The notes: generated by a model not told the origin, from the letters alone. Shown: positions 27,870-37,061, counted from the first letter of the stretch. The stretch is DNA of 64,000 nucleotides from Rossellomorea aquimaris (GCF_000935355.1 NZ_JXZC01000002.1:62001-126000); one strand, 5' to 3'. Numbers and translations are program-made.

Positions 27870-28514
27870 ATGAATGTATTAGTTATTGGAGCAAATGGTC
27901 ACACTGGCCGTCATATAGTGAAAGAACTTTCAAATAGCAGTCAGCATTTTGTGAGAGCCATGATTCGAAAAACAGAACAAGCGAAAGATATGGAAGACTT
28001 GGGGGCAAGACCGATTGTTGCAGACCTGGAGCAGGACTTTTCGTACGCTCTTGAAAATGTGAATGCCGTTATTTTTGCAGCTGGAAGTGGCGGATCGACC
28101 GGTGACGATAAAACACTTGCCATTGACCAGGAGGGTGCAAAAAAAGCAGTGGACTATGCGAAGAAGATGGGAATTGAGCGTTTTGTGATGCTCAGCTCAA
28201 TGGGTGCCGATAACCCGTCAAGCGGCCCGGATGAATTGCAATTCTACTTAAAAGCAAAAGGTGCAGCAGATGCCCACTTGAAGGAAAGCGGCTTAAACTA
28301 CACAATTGTCCGACCTGGATCCCTTTCCTTCGATGATGCGACCGGTAAGATTGAAGCGGCTACCAGCATCGAAGATAAAAGCCGTGACATTTCCCGTGCA
28401 GACGTCGCAAAGGTGCTCGTCGATTCCTTGACCATCGAAGAAACGAATCACAAAGTATTCGAAATCTTAAGCGGTGACACACCTGTGGAAGAAGCGTTAA
28501 AGAATATTCATTAA
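27870..28514 (+). CDS. atypical SDR NAD(P)-binding protein (YhfK-like)
   Basis: 214 aa. NAD(P)-binding motif MNVLVIGANGHTGRHIVKEL at the N-terminus, then VIFAAGSGG and FVMLSSMGADNP. The extended-SDR Tyr-x3-Lys site is represented by YLKAKGAADAHLKESG. Relatives act as putative sugar epimerases or NmrA-like redox sensors; no substrate is evident. I chose ATG 27870; ATGs at 27858 and 27861 lie against the AAAGGATG ribosome site. Confidence 0.8.
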   Translation: MNVLVIGANGHTGRHIVKELSNSSQHFVRAMIRKTEQAKDMEDLGARPIVADLEQDFSYALENVNAVIFAAGSGGSTGDDKTLAIDQEGAKKAVDYAKKMGIERFVMLSSMGADNPSSGPDELQFYLKAKGAADAHLKESGLNYTIVRPGSLSFDDATGKIEAATSIEDKSRDISRADVAKVLVDSLTIEETNHKVFEILSGDTPVEEALKNIH

Positions 28515-28518
28515 TACT

Positions 28519-28562
28519 TGAAAAGGGGCGGACCTCCAAAAATGGAGGTCCGCCCCTTTTAA
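28519..28562. terminator. bidirectional terminator
   Basis: AAAAGGGGCGGACCTCCA (28521-28538) / TGGAGGTCCGCCCCTTTT (28543-28560), an 18-pair perfect stem. Confidence 0.95.
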
Positions 28563-28565
28563 TCA

Positions 28566-28928
28566 TTAGCAATTCTCCGGCGTACCCTTATTCGTCGCCG
28601 TCACGAATGATGATCCGCATCCGCATGAAGCGATGGCGTTCGGATTGTCGATGGTGAATCCGCCGCCCATCATGGACTGCTTATAATCTATTTTAGTGCC
28701 GTTCAAGATAGCAGCATCATTTTTAGCTACCACAAGCTTGATTCCATGCTGCTCTGTTGTTGTATCTCCATCTTGAATCTCATGTTCAAAACCCATTCCA
28801 TAAGAAAGACCGCTACAGCCTCCCCCTTTAACCGCTACTCTTAACATGGCATCCGTTTCGTCATGTTCCTTCATCATATCTTTAATCTGAAGGGCTGCGG
28901 CTTCGGTTAGAATGACAACTTCACTCAT
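28566..28928 (-). CDS. yutM: A-type Fe-S carrier protein, HesB/IscA family (YutM)
   Basis: 120 aa. The three conserved cysteines are present: KGGGCSGLSYGM and IASCGCGSSF. It probably carries Fe-S clusters from the SUF machinery (encoded at 54-59 kb) to target enzymes such as lipoyl synthase. The size matches B. subtilis YutM. Single gene between two terminator hairpins. Confidence 0.9.
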   Translation of the reverse strand: MSEVVILTEAAALQIKDMMKEHDETDAMLRVAVKGGGCSGLSYGMGFEHEIQDGDTTTEQHGIKLVVAKNDAAILNGTKIDYKQSMMGGGFTIDNPNAIASCGCGSSFVTATNKGTPENC

Positions 28929-29224
28929 TCACTACACCCCCAACCTTTTCATTTCTTACTACTTAGTATACTCCTTTCTATTTTACTACTCAACCAAAGG
29001 GGCTTTGGTGAATGAATGGAAGAAAACTTTTTTTTGAGAATCTTTTCATCATGTTTGCTTGCTCCTTTAGAGGAGAAAGCCGAAGTATGAGGCTATCGGT
29101 ACGCAACCTGCAAATGCAGCGGACCTCCTCAACATAAAGCGCACATCCGCCCCCAGAACCCGAAAGAACTTATGTGCCAAATCAACTAACAAAAAAATAA
29201 GCCGGTCATATGACCAGCTTTTCT
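28929..29224. other. intergenic region with the yuzB terminator
   Basis: Nearly 300 bp without a gene. At its end the minus strand has the hairpin AGCTGGTCATATGACCGGCT (29199-29218) followed by a T-run, the yuzB terminator. The rest shows no structure I can name. Confidence 0.55.
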
Positions 29225-29461
29225 TTAGAACATTGGGTTGTCTTCAAGAAACTGATAGATATGATCCACCAGTTCTTCAGGTGTGTCCCCTGTCACGACT
29301 TCACCATTTACGAGTGCATAAAAGGATTGGGCGCATTTTCCGCAGTAGCCCAGGCATCCGTACTCAATGACATCCAGGTTAGGGTCTCTTTCTAATATCT
29401 CAAGCGCTTTTTGCGCACCACTAGCAAGATTGCTTATACAAAATTCTATAATAGGTTTCAA
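29225..29461 (-). CDS. yuzB: YuzB family small protein
   Basis: 78 aa. [17 protein letters not shown] and [20 protein letters not shown] contain four Cys (CxxxxxxxC.., CLGYCGKC), reminiscent of thioredoxin-like [2Fe-2S] ferredoxins. Function unknown. TTG start at 29461, chosen because GAGGTGA lies upstream and it gives the B. subtilis length; the longer frame extends into the promoter. Divergent from yutJ. Confidence 0.85.
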   Translation of the reverse strand: MKPIIEFCISNLASGAQKALEILERDPNLDVIEYGCLGYCGKCAQSFYALVNGEVVTGDTPEELVDHIYQFLEDNPMF

Positions 29462-29792
29462 TACTATCACCTCACTACTCTTTGTTATGCTACCTTTTTT
29501 TATCATTATCGTCAATCATTTGAATTCCATGTAATGGTATAACAGATTGTGAACATTTTCGCTTATTTCTGTTGTGAAAACGCCACTATTTCGATATACT
29601 TTTAATGTTAATAGGTTTATTAATGTGATAATTGCCCGAATTATGCTTCATATTGAAAATGCTTACTTTTTCAGGACCCGTATTAACGTGAATGTCCTTT
29701 AAATCCTGTCCCATACAACTATAGGGATATAAAACATATACAAACACACTATTTCAACGATAATGAAGAGTGCAAAAAAGGGGAAATTTTTC
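29462..29792. other. divergent intergenic region yuzB/yutJ
   Basis: About 330 bp, AT-rich, expected to hold promoters for both divergent genes. I cannot assign -35/-10 pairs with confidence and see no riboswitch. Confidence 0.45.
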
Positions 29793-30860
29793 ATGAAACA
29801 ATTAGTGCTGCTTGGCGGAGGATATGGGAACATGCGCGTTCTTCTTCGCTTATTACCCAACCAATTACCTGAAGATGTGTCGATTACCCTGATTGATCGA
29901 AATCCTTACCACTGCCTTAAAACTGAGTACTACGCATTAGCTGCAGGTACGATTTCAGATCAACATGTACGCGTATCATTCCCGGAACATGCCCGTTTAT
30001 CCTATGTATATGGAGATATCTCCGGAGTCGATATGGAGAACAAACTTGTTCATATGAAAGATCAAGACCCTGTGCCTTACGATGATCTGGTCATTGGACT
30101 TGGTTGTGAGGATAAATATCATAATGTACCTGGTGCAGATGAACATACCTACTCGATTCAAACGATTGAAAAGTCCCGTAAAACGTACCAAACCCTATGT
30201 AACCTTCCGGCGGGTTCGATCGTTGGAATCGTCGGAGCTGGTTTAAGCGGGATTGAGCTTGCCAGTGAGCTTCGAGAAAGCCGTTCTGATTTGAAAATTA
30301 AACTTTTCGATCGCGGTCCACGTATCCTTAATGCCTTCCCTGAACGATTAAGCTCTTATGTTCATGGGTGGTTCGACGAGAATGATGTAGACATCGTCAA
30401 TGGCTCCAATATTACAAAAGTGGAGCCAAACACCCTTCATAACCATGAAGAACAGATTTTCTGCGATGCCATCGTTTGGACGGCTGGGATACAGCCAAGC
30501 AAAGTCGTTCGTGATATGGATGTTGAAAAGGATGCAAGCGGTCGCGTTATTCTAACAAAGTATCATAACCTGCCTCAGGATGAAAATGTTTACGTGGTTG
30601 GTGACTGCGCAAGCCTCCCTCAAGCTCCAAGTGCCCAGCTTGCTGAGGGACAAGCAGAACAAATCGTGACAGTCTTACTTAAACGTTGGAAGAATGAGCC
30701 GCTGCCGGCAGAACTGCCTAAGATTAAGCTAAAAGGAATTCTTGGTTCACTCGGGAAGAAACATGGTTTTGGTCTGGTAAATGAGCGTTCCATCACAGGC
30801 CGTGTCGCTCGATTGTTGAAATCCGGTGTGTTGTGGATGTATAAATATCATAATGGATGA
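29793..30860 (+). CDS. yutJ: NADH dehydrogenase-like flavoprotein (YutJ)
   Basis: 355 aa, paralogue of YumB and the same length as B. subtilis YutJ. FAD site KQLVLLGGGYGNMR, NAD site VGIVGAGLSGIELASEL, FAD C-terminal segment NVYVVGDCASLPQ. The quinone-binding AQLAEGQAEQI is present. Physiological role not established. ATG 29793 follows AAGGGG; an ATG ten codons upstream has none. Confidence 0.88.
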   Translation: MKQLVLLGGGYGNMRVLLRLLPNQLPEDVSITLIDRNPYHCLKTEYYALAAGTISDQHVRVSFPEHARLSYVYGDISGVDMENKLVHMKDQDPVPYDDLVIGLGCEDKYHNVPGADEHTYSIQTIEKSRKTYQTLCNLPAGSIVGIVGAGLSGIELASELRESRSDLKIKLFDRGPRILNAFPERLSSYVHGWFDENDVDIVNGSNITKVEPNTLHNHEEQIFCDAIVWTAGIQPSKVVRDMDVEKDASGRVILTKYHNLPQDENVYVVGDCASLPQAPSAQLAEGQAEQIVTVLLKRWKNEPLPAELPKIKLKGILGSLGKKHGFGLVNERSITGRVARLLKSGVLWMYKYHNG

Positions 30861-30862
30861 TG

Positions 30863-30896
30863 TAAAAAGAACCGCGATCGGGCGGTTCTTTTTTTA
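30863..30896 (+). terminator. terminator of yutJ
   Basis: AAGAACCGC / GCGGTTCTT hairpin followed by seven T. Confidence 0.9.
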
Positions 30897-30963
30897 GGTA
30901 CAGCGTCATTATTTTCAATAAAAAAGACTCTCCCCAAAAGAAGAGCCTTTCTAACCCGATCAA

Positions 30964-31290
30964 TCAAACCGCTTTATACCCATATTTCTCAAGCTCGGAG
31001 TAAATCGTTTTTAACCGGGGATTCCCTTCTCCGATAATATTACCTTCTAACAGGACAATCGGATAAAACATATCCTCTTCGATCACTTTTGAAGCAAATT
31101 GCTTAACGAATTCATCTTCAGGAGGATTGTGGATGTCCACATATTTAATCACGAAGGGCTGATCCGGATACTTTCGACTAACAGCAGCCTCAAGCCATTC
31201 GTACGTTTCTTTCGATGATGGTAAATTCACGCAGCTTGGACACAGTATTTCTGCCCCATACACGTAAAGTTCAACAGGTTTACGCTCCAT
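30964..31290 (-). CDS. yuzD: thioredoxin-like protein YuzD
   Basis: 108 aa. YVYGAEILCPSCVNLPSS has a CxxC active-site-like motif followed by a thioredoxin-like sheet (FVIKYVDIHNPP, FYPIVLLEGNIIGEGN with the cis-Pro position). Function unknown; adjacency to yutI and yutJ suggests redox or Fe-S work. Conserved neighbour in B. subtilis. Confidence 0.85.
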   Translation of the reverse strand: MERKPVELYVYGAEILCPSCVNLPSSKETYEWLEAAVSRKYPDQPFVIKYVDIHNPPEDEFVKQFASKVIEEDMFYPIVLLEGNIIGEGNPRLKTIYSELEKYGYKAV

Positions 31291-31487
31291 ATGACTCTCC
31301 CCTTTGTTTCCCTCTTTAGTTTATTTTACAAAAAAAACAGCAGGGTTGGAACAACAATGTGCCAATTTCTATACTGGAAACTGCATTTAGACTTTTTATT
31401 AAAAAGAAATTCCCAATAGTTTGCAGGTTGATAGATTTTTTGTGAATATGTCATTATAATAGAGAGTAAGGAAAGGAGTAGATAATT

Positions 31488-31724
31488 ATGGCTGAAAACG
31501 AAATGATTGCACCTGTTCAGGAAGTATTAGATAAATTACGTCCGTTCCTACTTCGCGATGGTGGAGACTGTGAACTAGTGGACGTTGAAGATGGTATCGT
31601 AAAATTACGCCTTCTCGGTGCTTGTGGAAGCTGCCCTAGTTCAACCATCACATTAAAAGCAGGAATCGAACGCGCATTAGTGGAAGAAGTTCCTGGTATC
31701 GTTGAAGTAGAACAAGTATTCTAA
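31488..31724 (+). CDS. yutI: NifU C-terminal-domain Fe-S scaffold (YutI)
   Basis: 78 aa. [22 protein letters not shown] start ([19 protein letters not shown]) and the cluster-binding [15 protein letters not shown] (CxxC) define the Nfu domain. It should carry a [4Fe-4S] cluster for delivery to apo-enzymes. AAAGGAG precedes the ATG; a terminator follows. Confidence 0.92.
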   Translation: MAENEMIAPVQEVLDKLRPFLLRDGGDCELVDVEDGIVKLRLLGACGSCPSSTITLKAGIERALVEEVPGIVEVEQVF

Positions 31725-31735
31725 TGGACCATTGA

Positions 31736-31778
31736 CGAAACAGCCTAAATCCTTTAATGGATTTAGGCTGTTTCTTTT
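31736..31778. terminator. bidirectional terminator
   Basis: AAACAGCCTAAATCC (31738-31752) / GGATTTAGGCTGTTT (31759-31773). Confidence 0.92.
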
Positions 31779-31781
31779 TCA

Positions 31782-32741
31782 TTATAGAGATGTCCGCGGT
31801 TTGTTTCCCTTTAATGAGGCATGAATATTCTCTACACATAACGTCATCATCTCATACCGTGTTTCTTTCGAAGAACTGCCAATATGAGGAAGTGCGACCA
31901 CTTGATCTAACTTGATAAGAGGATGGTCTGCATCGATCGGCTCCACTTCGAATACATCTAAACCTGCCCCTGCAATGTCTCCCCTCTTTAACGCTTGTTC
32001 TAAAGCCTCTTCATTTACGATCGGGCCACGGGCTGCATTGATGAAAATCGCTGTATCTTTCATCAATAAAAATTGTTCCTCTTGAAACATACCTTTTGTG
32101 TCTTCATTTAAGGGAGCAAGAACCACGACAAAGTCCGATTGAGTAAGGAGTTCCTCAAATGGTGTATAGTGAACACCAAGATCTCGTTCCACTGCATGCT
32201 TTCTGGAACGATTATGATATAGAACATTCATATTGAACCCCTTCGCCCTTCTTGCCACAGCTTCACCTATACTTCCCATTCCCACAATGCCAATGGTTTT
32301 GTGATAAATATCTAAACCAGCTAACAAAAGGGGTGACCAGCTTTTCCACTTTCCTTCTTTAATATAACGGTCTGCCTCGACGATTCGTCTTGCCGTTGCC
32401 ATTAATAGTCCAAAGGTTAAATCAGCCGTTGTCTCGGTTAAAACATCTGGCGTATTGCAAATGGTTACGCCTATTTCTTTTGCAGCTTCAAGATCTATAT
32501 TGTCATGACCGACAGCCAGATTTGCCACAACTCTTAATGAAGGGGATTTCTGTAATAGCTCCCGATCTATCTTGTCCGATAACATCGTAAGTAAAGCAGA
32601 AGCACTCTCTGCTTTATGGAGAAGGATGTCTCTTGGTACCGGAACATCTTCATGCTCCCACATGTCAACTTCGAATTCTTTCTGCAAAGGGGTAATGACT
32701 GATTCCGGCAATTTTCTTGTAATATAGATGGATGGCTTCAT
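31782..32741 (-). CDS. D-isomer-specific 2-hydroxyacid dehydrogenase (glyoxylate/hydroxypyruvate reductase type)
   Basis: 319 aa. NAD(P) site TIGIVGMGSIGEAVARRAKG, substrate Arg in INAARGPIVNE, Glu in DVFEVEP and the proton-donor His in LPHIGSSSKETR, so the catalytic triad is complete. AVGHDNID matches the GHPR substrate loop. Reduces glyoxylate or a related 2-keto acid. The ribosome site is weak (CAGGGA). I see no orthologue at this place in B. subtilis. Confidence 0.85.
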   Translation of the reverse strand: MKPSIYITRKLPESVITPLQKEFEVDMWEHEDVPVPRDILLHKAESASALLTMLSDKIDRELLQKSPSLRVVANLAVGHDNIDLEAAKEIGVTICNTPDVLTETTADLTFGLLMATARRIVEADRYIKEGKWKSWSPLLLAGLDIYHKTIGIVGMGSIGEAVARRAKGFNMNVLYHNRSRKHAVERDLGVHYTPFEELLTQSDFVVVLAPLNEDTKGMFQEEQFLLMKDTAIFINAARGPIVNEEALEQALKRGDIAGAGLDVFEVEPIDADHPLIKLDQVVALPHIGSSSKETRYEMMTLCVENIHASLKGNKPRTSL

Positions 32742-32820
32742 ATGTAGTCCCTGCCTTCACTCTTTTTCTACAGTTTAGCATAAAAGTGAAAGCCTTTCAG
32801 ATTAGGGATGGTCGTCGATG

Positions 32821-33822
32821 TTACAGCCATGCAACAAGTGGGATTCCCCATTTTTTTATGGGAACCTCAGACAAATGATAAAAATCAGAAAGGAATGCTT
32901 CATATTGGTGTGAAGTCTTCAGATAGCGCTCCAGCTTATCTTCAACTACCTTCTTCTTCTGTTCCGATTGTGAAATATAATATTCCTCTATGCACTCAAA
33001 ATAGTGAAGGGGAAACAAGAGCCTTGAATACAGCAATCTCCATGAAAATGGCGAGAGTGAGGTAATGGATTCATATTCTCTGATGAATTCCTGAAGCTCA
33101 GGATGAAACGTTTGGCTTCTCATGAAATAGCGTTCTCTCATCCACTCTGCTATGTCCCGGGTGCAGTGATCGAACACCCATTGAAACGGAAAATGGATGC
33201 ACACTTCCGTCCCCCATGTGGATTGAAGAAAACGCTCATGGCAAACCGTTCCCGCATCCTCTGGCTTCGGATCCTCATCAAGCTCCGTATCCACAAGGTA
33301 CTGGATAGCATTTTCCGCCAGGGCACTGTAATAAGGGTAGCTCTCAACAAATCGACGTTCAAACTCGTCAGCCGGCTGGTCCTGAATAACCTGATAGTAA
33401 GCCTTTTCTAACTGGGCAAGCCTCTTTTCCCACAGACTTTTCCATTGTCCCATACGATTTATTTTCTCTACCTTTTCCTCAAAGGTCCGTCCCCTGAAAT
33501 GGAATTTGCTAAGCTTCCTCCCCAGCTTTTTATCAGGGGGAGATTGGATGCTTTCATTTCGCAGGACCACATAATCTTTATCTTTTTCCACCACGAGGAA
33601 TCTTCCTTCGGTGCTCTGGACGAAGGTTGAAACATGTCGATCTCCCTGACCTTTTAGGTGTTCTGCCAATTTGTAGAGTTCCACTAAGGTTTCTTGTTCC
33701 ATATTCGATACGCCCACAATAGTATATACTAATCCCCCGACCATATATCGATCCATCATTCCATCAAAAAACGCCCGCTCTGGATGCACTCCAAAATGAT
33801 TGACTAATATTTCTTGTGACAT
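32821..33822 (-). CDS. yutH: spore-coat-associated protein, CotS/YutH family
   Basis: 333 aa. Distant kinase-like (CotS/HSK2) fold protein with no intact ATP motif that I can see. Long charged helices (KKLGRKLSKFHFRGR, WEKRLAQLEKAYYQ) and the conserved C-terminal region YSRLLFPLHYFECIEEYY. B. subtilis YutH lies beside yutG, as here; in this window thr/hom genes are absent. Expected under mother-cell control. ATG 33822 with GGAGAGATC upstream. Confidence 0.8.
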   Translation of the reverse strand: MSQEILVNHFGVHPERAFFDGMMDRYMVGGLVYTIVGVSNMEQETLVELYKLAEHLKGQGDRHVSTFVQSTEGRFLVVEKDKDYVVLRNESIQSPPDKKLGRKLSKFHFRGRTFEEKVEKINRMGQWKSLWEKRLAQLEKAYYQVIQDQPADEFERRFVESYPYYSALAENAIQYLVDTELDEDPKPEDAGTVCHERFLQSTWGTEVCIHFPFQWVFDHCTRDIAEWMRERYFMRSQTFHPELQEFIREYESITSLSPFSWRLLYSRLLFPLHYFECIEEYYISQSEQKKKVVEDKLERYLKTSHQYEAFLSDFYHLSEVPIKKWGIPLVAWL

Positions 33823-33995
33823 GCTGATCTCTCCTATCTAAAGTGACCGTTTTTTTTCACAGGGTGATCCGTGTTAAACAAAAACATTTTCATAATGTCA
33901 TTTTATTCAAAACCACTTCATTACAAAGAACGCACTCTATATAAAAATAACCTTTAAAGACAATTATGAATATCTAAAACTGGAGATGGGCAAGA

Positions 33996-34067
33996 ATGAG
34001 AATAGGAGCTATTATTATGTCTATTTTTCAAATGGGAATCATATGTGTAAAACAAGGCTTCGTCTAA
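33996..34067 (+). CDS. possible 23-aa hydrophobic peptide upstream of yutG
   Basis: ATG 33996 is preceded by GGAGATGGG and opens MRIGAIIMSIFQMGIICVKQG plus two residues before TAA at 34065. It lies 44 bp before yutG in the same direction. It might be a leader peptide or small membrane peptide, but could be chance. Confidence 0.25.
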   Translation: MRIGAIIMSIFQMGIICVKQGFV

Positions 34068-34111
34068 TCGAAATAGGGGTTTTATAATCTTTCAAAGAAA
34101 AGGTGAATAGG

Positions 34112-34612
34112 ATGAAGGATAAAGAATCAATGGATTTATTAGAGAAAACGGCACGTAAATGGCTGCATGAAAGAGGAGTAGAGATTGAAGATATCGCTCA
34201 ATTGGTCATGTACCTTCAACAAAAGTACCATCCTGATCTGGAACTAAAGGAATGTGTCTATAACGTTGAACGTGTTTTAACGAAGCGGGAAGTGCAAAAT
34301 GCGATACTAACGGGTATTCAACTTGATATATTAGCTGAGAAAAAGCTGCTGGAAGAACCACTTCAGGCGATTATCGAAGTAGATGAAGGATTATATGGTG
34401 TGGATGAAATTCTAGCCTTTTCGATTGTTAATGTATATGGATCGATTGGATTTACCAACTACGGTTATATCGATAAACAAAAGCCGGGAATCCTGGAGAG
34501 GTTGAATGATAAATCATCTGGTATGTGTCATACATTCTTGGACGATATCGTGGGTGCTATTGCAGCAGCCGCTTCAAGTCGACTGGCACATAGGGCTAAA
34601 TGCGCAGAATAA
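34112..34612 (+). CDS. yutG: phosphatidylglycerophosphatase A-like protein (YutG)
   Basis: 166 aa PgpA family. LLEKTARKWLHERGVEIEDIA, then AIIEVDEGLYGVDEILAFSIVNVYGSIG, then FLDDIVGAIAAA with the family Asp pair. Unlike E. coli PgpA it lacks strong membrane segments, so phospholipid phosphatase activity is an inference. ATG 34112 has AAAGGTG upstream. Ends at a clear terminator. Confidence 0.85.
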   Translation: MKDKESMDLLEKTARKWLHERGVEIEDIAQLVMYLQQKYHPDLELKECVYNVERVLTKREVQNAILTGIQLDILAEKKLLEEPLQAIIEVDEGLYGVDEILAFSIVNVYGSIGFTNYGYIDKQKPGILERLNDKSSGMCHTFLDDIVGAIAAAASSRLAHRAKCAE

Positions 34613-34637
34613 GCGCTAACCTTAATAAAATACGTAT

Positions 34638-34671
34638 CCAAATCAGACGACAGGGGTCGTCTGATTTTTCA
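34638..34671 (+). terminator. terminator of yutG
   Basis: AAATCAGACGAC (34640-34651) / GTCGTCTGATTT (34656-34667), then a T-run. Confidence 0.9.
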
Positions 34672-34924
34672 GTGAAAGAAGAAGTGTATTTATCCGGTGA
34701 TAAAATAAATCATACTGTATTCCCTAAATAATTACATACTAAACATTTTCACTAACTTTTTTATTGCACATCAATGAATAGTTTTATATAATTACAATTA
34801 TAGTTGTAATTATAAATAATATAGTTGTACCAGGGACTTTTTCTAAAATTACACAGCAAATAAAGGCTGCCACTTAAAAGAGATTAGACACGTTTCATAC
34901 ATACATAGCAATAAAATAAACGAC

Positions 34925-35047
34925 GTGAATTCTCATCCAGCCTTAAGTGAACATGCCCTTTTTGCTGCCTACCAGAAAGCAAAACAGTTAAAACTCAGCA
35001 ATGATACAATCATTCTGATCGAACAAGAAATAAAAAGAGTAAATTAG
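34925..35047 (+). CDS. Sda-like sporulation histidine-kinase inhibitor
   Basis: 40-codon frame from a GTG at 34925 to TAG. Residues 7-38 (ALSEHALFAAYQKAKQLKL, then SNDTIILIEQEIKR) follow the helical-hairpin pattern of B. subtilis Sda: LS-E--L----Y-KA---L-L--D-I-LIE-EIKR, about 15 identical positions by eye. Sda blocks KinA/KinB autophosphorylation to delay sporulation when DNA replication is disturbed. No ribosome site is visible before the GTG, and there is no ATG in frame; upstream the frame stays open to a region without other starts. It may be weakly expressed or decayed. The stop codon lies four bases from the stop of the converging HTH gene. Confidence 0.65.
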   Translation: MNSHPALSEHALFAAYQKAKQLKLSNDTIILIEQEIKRVN

Positions 35048-35051
35048 TTCA

Positions 35052-35303
35052 TTAAAGAATCGTTTGATTGTAGATTTCTTCGTGCTCTTCACAAGTCGGC
35101 ATAATGTCTTCCCACTGAACGTCAAGAGCACATACAATGGCATTCAACTTGTTCAGGGACGGATTAGCCTCACCCTTTTCAATCAACGAAATATAATTTA
35201 CCGTCAATCCACATTTGTGACTTAATTCTTGTATGGTGATTTCTTTAGCTCTTCTATGGTGCCTTATTTTCTTTCCGACAATTCCTGTAACTGTAATACT
35301 CAT
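35052..35303 (-). CDS. small Xre-type HTH transcriptional regulator
   Basis: 83 aa, almost only a Cro/C1 helix-turn-helix domain: IGKKIRHHRRAKEITIQELS-like start, then HKCGLTVNYISLIEKGEANP and a short acidic tail. Similar in size to DNA-binding domains of SinR-like or immunity-type repressors; there is no oligomerisation domain. The ATG overlaps GAGGTA closely; AAGGG further upstream may serve. Converges on the Sda-like gene. No B. subtilis counterpart at this position. Confidence 0.8.
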   Translation of the reverse strand: MSITVTGIVGKKIRHHRRAKEITIQELSHKCGLTVNYISLIEKGEANPSLNKLNAIVCALDVQWEDIMPTCEEHEEIYNQTIL

Positions 35304-35888
35304 TACCTCACTACCCTTTTAAAAATTCTTTAGAAATGACGACGCAGAATGTTTCGAAAATCAATTAAGAAACAGTGACTTTCATTCTTAAAGTTGATTG
35401 CATTCGTAAAGAATAGTTAGAAATTGAAAAGGTATCAATGGCTAATAGTCCCCTACTACCTTTGATGTTTACCCTAGATTAATATCTTTACACTTAATTT
35501 TGTAATATTTTTTTAAAAAATTACATTCATACTGTTTTTTAAAAGAAACAGTCTTCCTGGTCCTTCTGAGTACTCAAATATGTGTAATGGAAAAGTTAGT
35601 TAGAGGCAAAAAACACATAATACTTTAGGAGTATAATTCTCTTTCCTGCTATCATTATACTTGCTTCAATACCTATAGAGGCATAGATATTAGCAAAAAG
35701 GACCAATTGCATAGGTCCTTAAGTATAAATAGTATTTTGATTACTTCTTTTAACACTAGTTCTATTTTACTTATACGAACGAAGGTTGTCTATTAGGAAT
35801 GTGTTACTAATTTAAGACATTTTTCTATTTGTGTATTCAGAAGGGTTTGTAGGTAGTGGGGGCTGCAAGAACAGCCTCCACTTTATTA
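35304..35888. other. 585-bp AT-rich region without recognisable genes
   Basis: Contains AGTATAAT / ATTATACT inverted arms (about 35629-35660), a hairpin AAGGACC / AGGTCCTT (about 35698-35722) that would act as a minus-strand terminator for yutF read-through, and GGGGGCTG / CAGCCTCC near 35858-35876. I see no coding frame with a ribosome site. Confidence 0.5.
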
Positions 35889-36653
35889 TTAAATATCCCA
35901 TTCGTCCAGTGTTTCAATTGTGTAGGTTGGCTGAATATCCTTTGAACTTAAAGCCTCTTTGGTTGTGACCCCCGTGTGGACAAGCAGCGTATCGAGTCCG
36001 GCGTTAATTCCAGCCAATATATCGGTATCGTAGTTATCTCCAACCATTAACGTTTCTTCCTTCGGGACTCCTAATACAGATAGTGCTTGCTCCATTATGA
36101 TCGATTCGGGCTTTCCGATAAAGATCGGTTCTGTTTGTGTGGAAACGGTGACAACTGACGTCAGTGAACCATTCCCTGGAAGCAGCCCTCTTTCAGTCGG
36201 TATCGCGATATCTCCGTTGGTTGAAATAAAGGTAGCTCCATTTCTCACACCAAGGCAAGCGAGAGACAGCTTTTCGTAATTAATGTCACGATCAATCCCC
36301 ACTACTACGAAATCCGGTTTCACATCCTGAAGAGTAATTCCATTCTCCTCCAGTGCTGAACGGATCCCTTCTTCACCGATGACATATGCCGTCCCATTCG
36401 GCTTTTCTTTTGCTATATACTGAGCTGTCGCCATTGAAGTGGTAAATACCTGTTCCTTTGTGGCAGGTATATCAAATGACTGCAATTTTTCAGCAACCTG
36501 TTCAGGTCTTCTCGAAGAATTGTTGGTGACAAACAGATAAGGCAATCCTTTTTCTTGTAATCGTTTAACAAAATCTCCTGCTTCTTCAATTTTCTCTTTT
36601 CCTTTATACATCGTGCCATCTAAATCGATCAAGTATCCTCTATATTCTTTCAT
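35889..36653 (-). CDS. yutF: HAD-superfamily phosphatase, NagD type (YutF)
   Basis: 254 aa. HAD motif I GYLIDLDGTMYKG, motif II FVTNNSSRRPEQ, motif III IGKPESIIMEQAL (Lys), motif IV MVGDNYDTDILAG; all intact. The cap is the NagD/p-nitrophenylphosphatase type. Likely dephosphorylates small metabolites. GGAGGTAAACT precedes the ATG. Confidence 0.9.
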   Translation of the reverse strand: MKEYRGYLIDLDGTMYKGKEKIEEAGDFVKRLQEKGLPYLFVTNNSSRRPEQVAEKLQSFDIPATKEQVFTTSMATAQYIAKEKPNGTAYVIGEEGIRSALEENGITLQDVKPDFVVVGIDRDINYEKLSLACLGVRNGATFISTNGDIAIPTERGLLPGNGSLTSVVTVSTQTEPIFIGKPESIIMEQALSVLGVPKEETLMVGDNYDTDILAGINAGLDTLLVHTGVTTKEALSSKDIQPTYTIETLDEWDI

Positions 36654-36758
36654 AGTTTACCTCCATAAGTTGTTTTAGTATGCCCAAACACCGGTGGGAA
36701 CTGTTGATTTTCGATACGCTCTTTTCGCAAAGATTGTTGTTTTTAACATGAGTTCTGC

Positions 36759-36931
36759 AAGGCTCTGTCAATTAGTGTGTGCTGGATGGTGAGGGGAACT
36801 GCTCCGCTTTCCGCGGACGTTCGGCCGAGCCTCCTCAGCTTCGCTTCCGGGGTCTCGGCACGCCCGTACTTCCGCAGGAGTCTACGCAGTTCCCCTCACC
36901 ATCTTTTACAGTTTCTTTGTGACAGAGCTTC
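36759..36931. mobile_element. MITE-like hairpin element, copy A1
   Basis: GGCTCTGTCA (36761) and TGACAGAGC (36920-36928) form outer inverted ends. Inside is an 18-bp perfect inverted repeat GATGGTGAGGGGAACTGC (36785-36802) / GCAGTTCCCCTCACCATC (36886-36903), with GC-rich DNA (CTCCGCTTTCCGCGG, GCCGAGCCTCCTCAGC, CCGCAGGAGTC) between. No coding capacity. GC-rich repeats of this look are frequent in Bacillaceae. Confidence 0.75.
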
Positions 36932-37061
36932 AACGTGTGCTAGAAAACAAAATTACTTGAAAAATTCTTTCTTGAGACAAACAATCTCTCCTTACCTTCA
37001 ATGAGATTGTTTGCTAGAAAGCTTCTTTTTATTGTTTTCGAGTAAGGATTCATGCTGAGAA

